The position numbers and the translations under genes are program-made. The notes beneath the pieces are model-generated. The model was not told where the DNA came from, ran no database searches, and saw nothing but the letters and a program-made list of their open reading frames with translations. From Candidatus Cloacimonadota bacterium (GTDB taxonomy: Bacteria > Cloacimonadota > Cloacimonadia > Cloacimonadales > WRIO01): a stretch of 8,334 bases of DNA. The stretch covers positions 1-8,334 of the forward strand of contig WRIO01000036.1 of assembly GCA_009782695.1 (NCBI GenBank), written 5' to 3'. Below are positions 6,168-8,334 of this stretch, one piece after another. Position 1 is the first letter of the stretch. Every line of letters starts with the position of its first letter.

Positions 6168-8312
6168 ATGTTAAAAAACAATATAATCATCACTGATATA
6201 GGTAGCACGACCACCAAGGCTTTGTGGCTGCAAAAAGAAGATAACAGCTACCGCTTGAAAGATTACCAGTCAGCTTATACCACTGTGGAAAAGCCTGATG
6301 AGGATGTAAAGGTGGGGATATACAATTCTATCCGAAAATTGGAACAGAATGGAGATACTGCCATCCTTTCGCCCACAGCACAGGTGGATAATCTGGCTTT
6401 CCTAGAAGGTTTTAGCTATCTAACTACCAGTAGTGCAGGCGGAGGTCTGCAAATATTAGTGATAGGTCTCACGAAATGCGATTCTGCTGCTTCTGCCGAA
6501 AGGGCTGCTTTCGGTGTGGGGGGCGTGCTGATAGACACCATAGCTATCGATGATAAACGCTCTACCTTCGAACAAATGCAGATTTTTAACGCTGCTCATC
6601 CAGATATTATATTATTCTGTGGGGGCATAGATGGAGGTGCGCTGTTTTCGGTGTATAGGATAGCAGAAAGGTTAAAGCTGGCAAATCCTAACCAGAAATT
6701 TTCTACCGGCAACAAGCTCCCACTCGTATATGCAGGTAATAAGGACGCTACAGATTATATAAATACTATTTTTTCCAAAATGTTCGATTTACATTTTGTG
6801 CCAAACCTCCGCCCGAGTATGCAAGAAGAGAACCTTGAACCCACGAAGGAAAAGATACATAATCTCTTTATGGAAAATGTGATGGAGCAGGCGCCAGGAT
6901 ATGCGAAAGTCAAAAAGATAGTGGATGCAGACATCATCCCCACCCCCTCTGGTGTGCTGCAGTCCTTAAAAATATTAGGGAAAAAATACCAAAAGGTGAT
7001 AGCCTTTGATATAGGAGGAGCCACCACAGATATATTTTCAAATATCGATGACCGGTTTCACCGCTCTGTAAGTGCGAACTTTGGAATGAGCTACAGCATC
7101 GGTAATGTGCTGACAGAATGTGATTTCGAGAAGGACATCGTCCCATATCTAAACCTTTTAGCGGGGCAACCAATGTCTGCACACAGAGATGAATATCAAA
7201 ACTATATCGGAAACAAAATCTTGTATCCAGGGAATAATCCCCAGATAGAAAAGCATAAATTTTATGAGCACATCACAGCTATCTCAGCTATCCGACTATC
7301 TATAAAGCAGCATTTTAATATGCACTTCCAAAGGAAAAGGATAGGTTTTCTGGACAACTTAAAACAGTTAGCACACCGGGATAAATGGAAAGAACACATG
7401 TTTTATCCACACTATGACAAGAGCTTTATCTTTTCGATGTCTGATATAGAGATAGTCATCGGTGCAGGTGGCGTGATAAGTAATGCCACAGAAAAGCAAG
7501 CGATTCTTATGATAATAGAGAGCGTGGAGCTGCAAGGTATCACAGAGCTTTGGCGGGACAGGTTGTTTATCTCGCCCCATCTCGGAGTGCTAGCCACTGT
7601 GTCTGAAACCTGTGCAGAAGAGCTGCTCCTAAATGACTGTTATGAGAGATTATGCCTCTATATCAGACCCAAAATCTTGCACAGTTCGAAGCAAGCTAAT
7701 GTCATGACTGTGTCTATCGAAGGTGAAGAGTTTAAACTGAAAACGAATGAAGTTTTTTACTATATGCCAGATAAGGACACCCAAGTGAGATTTAGCTTTG
7801 AGACTAATATCTCTTTAGAAAAGAATAGCGTAGATATCAAGGCAAAGATCCCTCTACTGATAGACACTCGTGATTTAGTATCAACAAATTCTAAAAAAGT
7901 GCTTTTGGAGGCTCTCCGACCTTATGAAAGTCTGGAAAGCTCTATTCCACAAAGCTATGTTTTCGCTGATTTTACACTAAATGATTTTATAATAAGGGAT
8001 TGCGTGTTTGACTATTCTCTCCCCTATAAAGGCACGATATTGGTGAAGGAAAAGGACAGGATTACGCCGAATCTACTGCTGGGAGAAAACCTCTTTGAAC
8101 CGCCAAAAGTCTATGTGCTGCTTATCTCTGCCATATTACAACGAACTATATCCGAAGAGGAGATACGCAAATATTTGGTTATCAAAGAAAATGATAAAAC
8201 ATTTCTTTATAACCTTCACAAGTTTTGTATCCAGCCGGACCCGGACGGTAAAGAAAAACTGCAAAGCCAGAAGCCCCACCACCAGGGTCCAGAAAATAAC
8301 CGCCGCCAGTAA
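6168..8312 (+). CDS. MutL/GlmL-family ATPase, long form, with suspect 3' end
   Basis: This protein of up to 714 residues belongs to the MutL/GlmL family, ASKHA-fold ATPases encoded beside glutamate mutase and thought to reactivate or chaperone cobalamin-dependent mutases. It is unrelated to mismatch-repair MutL. Visible motifs: phosphate-1 loop DIGSTTTK at 10-17; SSAGGGLQILVIGLT at 88-102, a family hallmark; FCGGIDGG at 150-157; TPSGVL at 259-264; phosphate-2 loop DIGGATTD at 281-288; adenosine motif VIGAGGVISNA at 430-440. Classical GlmL proteins are about 460 residues. Here ~200 further residues (about 500-688) form a beta-rich extension with YKGTILVKEKD (620-630) and LLLGENLFEPPKVYV (636-650), resembling half of a barrel-sandwich fold (inference). 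No mutase subunit is visible, so the partner is unknown. Residues from about 689 on come from DNA of very different composition, are almost purely hydrophilic, and are probably not the true C-terminus. Confidence 0.85.
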   Translation: MLKNNIIITDIGSTTTKALWLQKEDNSYRLKDYQSAYTTVEKPDEDVKVGIYNSIRKLEQNGDTAILSPTAQVDNLAFLEGFSYLTTSSAGGGLQILVIGLTKCDSAASAERAAFGVGGVLIDTIAIDDKRSTFEQMQIFNAAHPDIILFCGGIDGGALFSVYRIAERLKLANPNQKFSTGNKLPLVYAGNKDATDYINTIFSKMFDLHFVPNLRPSMQEENLEPTKEKIHNLFMENVMEQAPGYAKVKKIVDADIIPTPSGVLQSLKILGKKYQKVIAFDIGGATTDIFSNIDDRFHRSVSANFGMSYSIGNVLTECDFEKDIVPYLNLLAGQPMSAHRDEYQNYIGNKILYPGNNPQIEKHKFYEHITAISAIRLSIKQHFNMHFQRKRIGFLDNLKQLAHRDKWKEHMFYPHYDKSFIFSMSDIEIVIGAGGVISNATEKQAILMIIESVELQGITELWRDRLFISPHLGVLATVSETCAEELLLNDCYERLCLYIRPKILHSSKQANVMTVSIEGEEFKLKTNEVFYYMPDKDTQVRFSFETNISLEKNSVDIKAKIPLLIDTRDLVSTNSKKVLLEALRPYESLESSIPQSYVFADFTLNDFIIRDCVFDYSLPYKGTILVKEKDRITPNLLLGENLFEPPKVYVLLISAILQRTISEEEIRKYLVIKENDKTFLYNLHKFCIQPDPDGKEKLQSQKPHHQGPENNRRQ

Positions 8313-8333
8313 AAGCCCGAACATGGAATTCAT
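8231..8333 (-). CDS. N-terminal fragment of a possible membrane protein on a GC-rich, probably foreign segment
   Basis: Read on the minus strand from ATG 8333 (or ATG 8324), this stretch encodes about 34 residues: MNSMFG, a continuous hydrophobic segment (LLLAAVIFWTLVVGLLALQF) and then FTVRVRL. That is a plausible N-terminal membrane anchor followed by a basic strand, loosely like the start of DUF2953-type proteins (weak). About three quarters of its codons end in G or C, quite unlike the neighbouring genes. Leftward of ~8231 the frame stays open but only as the antisense of the mutL-like gene, in AT-rich DNA, so I take the gene as truncated there. It is best explained as a piece of another genome joined to this contig. 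A real convergent gene is less likely, because its 5' end would overlap the mutL 3' end. Confidence 0.35.
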
Positions 8334-8334
8334 G

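Noticed and set aside
8326..8331. GAATTC near the right end as a cloning junction
   Set aside because: A single six-base site proves nothing. No vector sequence is recognisable, and the composition change begins about 95 bases earlier.
1..8334. Search for tRNA, rRNA, CRISPR, insertion sequences, defence genes or a novel multi-gene system
   Set aside because: No repeats, transposase motifs, tRNA-like cloverleafs or defence domains were seen. Apart from the right end the window reads as ordinary chromosomal genes.

Overview
This 8.3 kb window is AT-rich (roughly 40% GC by eye). Apart from its last ~100 bases, it is a single run of plus-strand genes. The likely source is an anaerobic diderm bacterium, with Cloacimonadota (the Candidatus Cloacimonas group) as my best guess. 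Three things point there: a secreted peptidase ending in a PNPFN-type C-terminal sorting domain, which is typical of Cloacimonadota and relatives such as Marinimicrobia, Calditrichota and Ignavibacteria; a methionyl-tRNA synthetase with a KISTS signature; and a MutL-family protein suggesting amino-acid fermentation through B12-dependent mutases. The phylum call is inference, not something read directly from the sequence.

Layout. 3-320: 3' part of rsmD (16S rRNA guanine-N2 methyltransferase), cut by the left edge. 317-841: complete DUF1697 gene, joined to rsmD by an ATGA stop/start overlap. 842-959: a 118-base AT-rich gap. 960-3296: secreted M14 zinc carboxypeptidase with accessory beta domains and a sorting tail. 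3314-4972: metG. 5026-6144: exported SpoIID/LytB-type peptidoglycan enzyme starting at TTG. 6168-8312: long MutL/GlmL-family ATPase. From 960 onward the gaps are 17, 53 and 23 bases, so co-transcription is plausible. No convincing promoter or terminator is visible.

How the genes fit together. The two ends of metabolism shown here, an exported carboxypeptidase and a putative mutase-reactivating ATPase, fit a cell that degrades proteins and ferments amino acids. rsmD and metG are translation housekeeping genes, and the SpoIID protein probably acts on envelope peptidoglycan. No cobalamin mutase subunit is in the window, so the MutL assignment has no partner here.

The most notable irregularity is at the right end. 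Near position 8231 the GC content jumps from 29% (previous 100 bases) to 55% (last 104 bases). The minus strand there reads as the start of a hydrophobic, GC-rich membrane protein. This looks like an assembly or cloning chimera, and it probably replaces the true end of the mutL-like gene. I found no RNA genes, mobile elements, CRISPR arrays or clear evidence of a novel multi-gene system.
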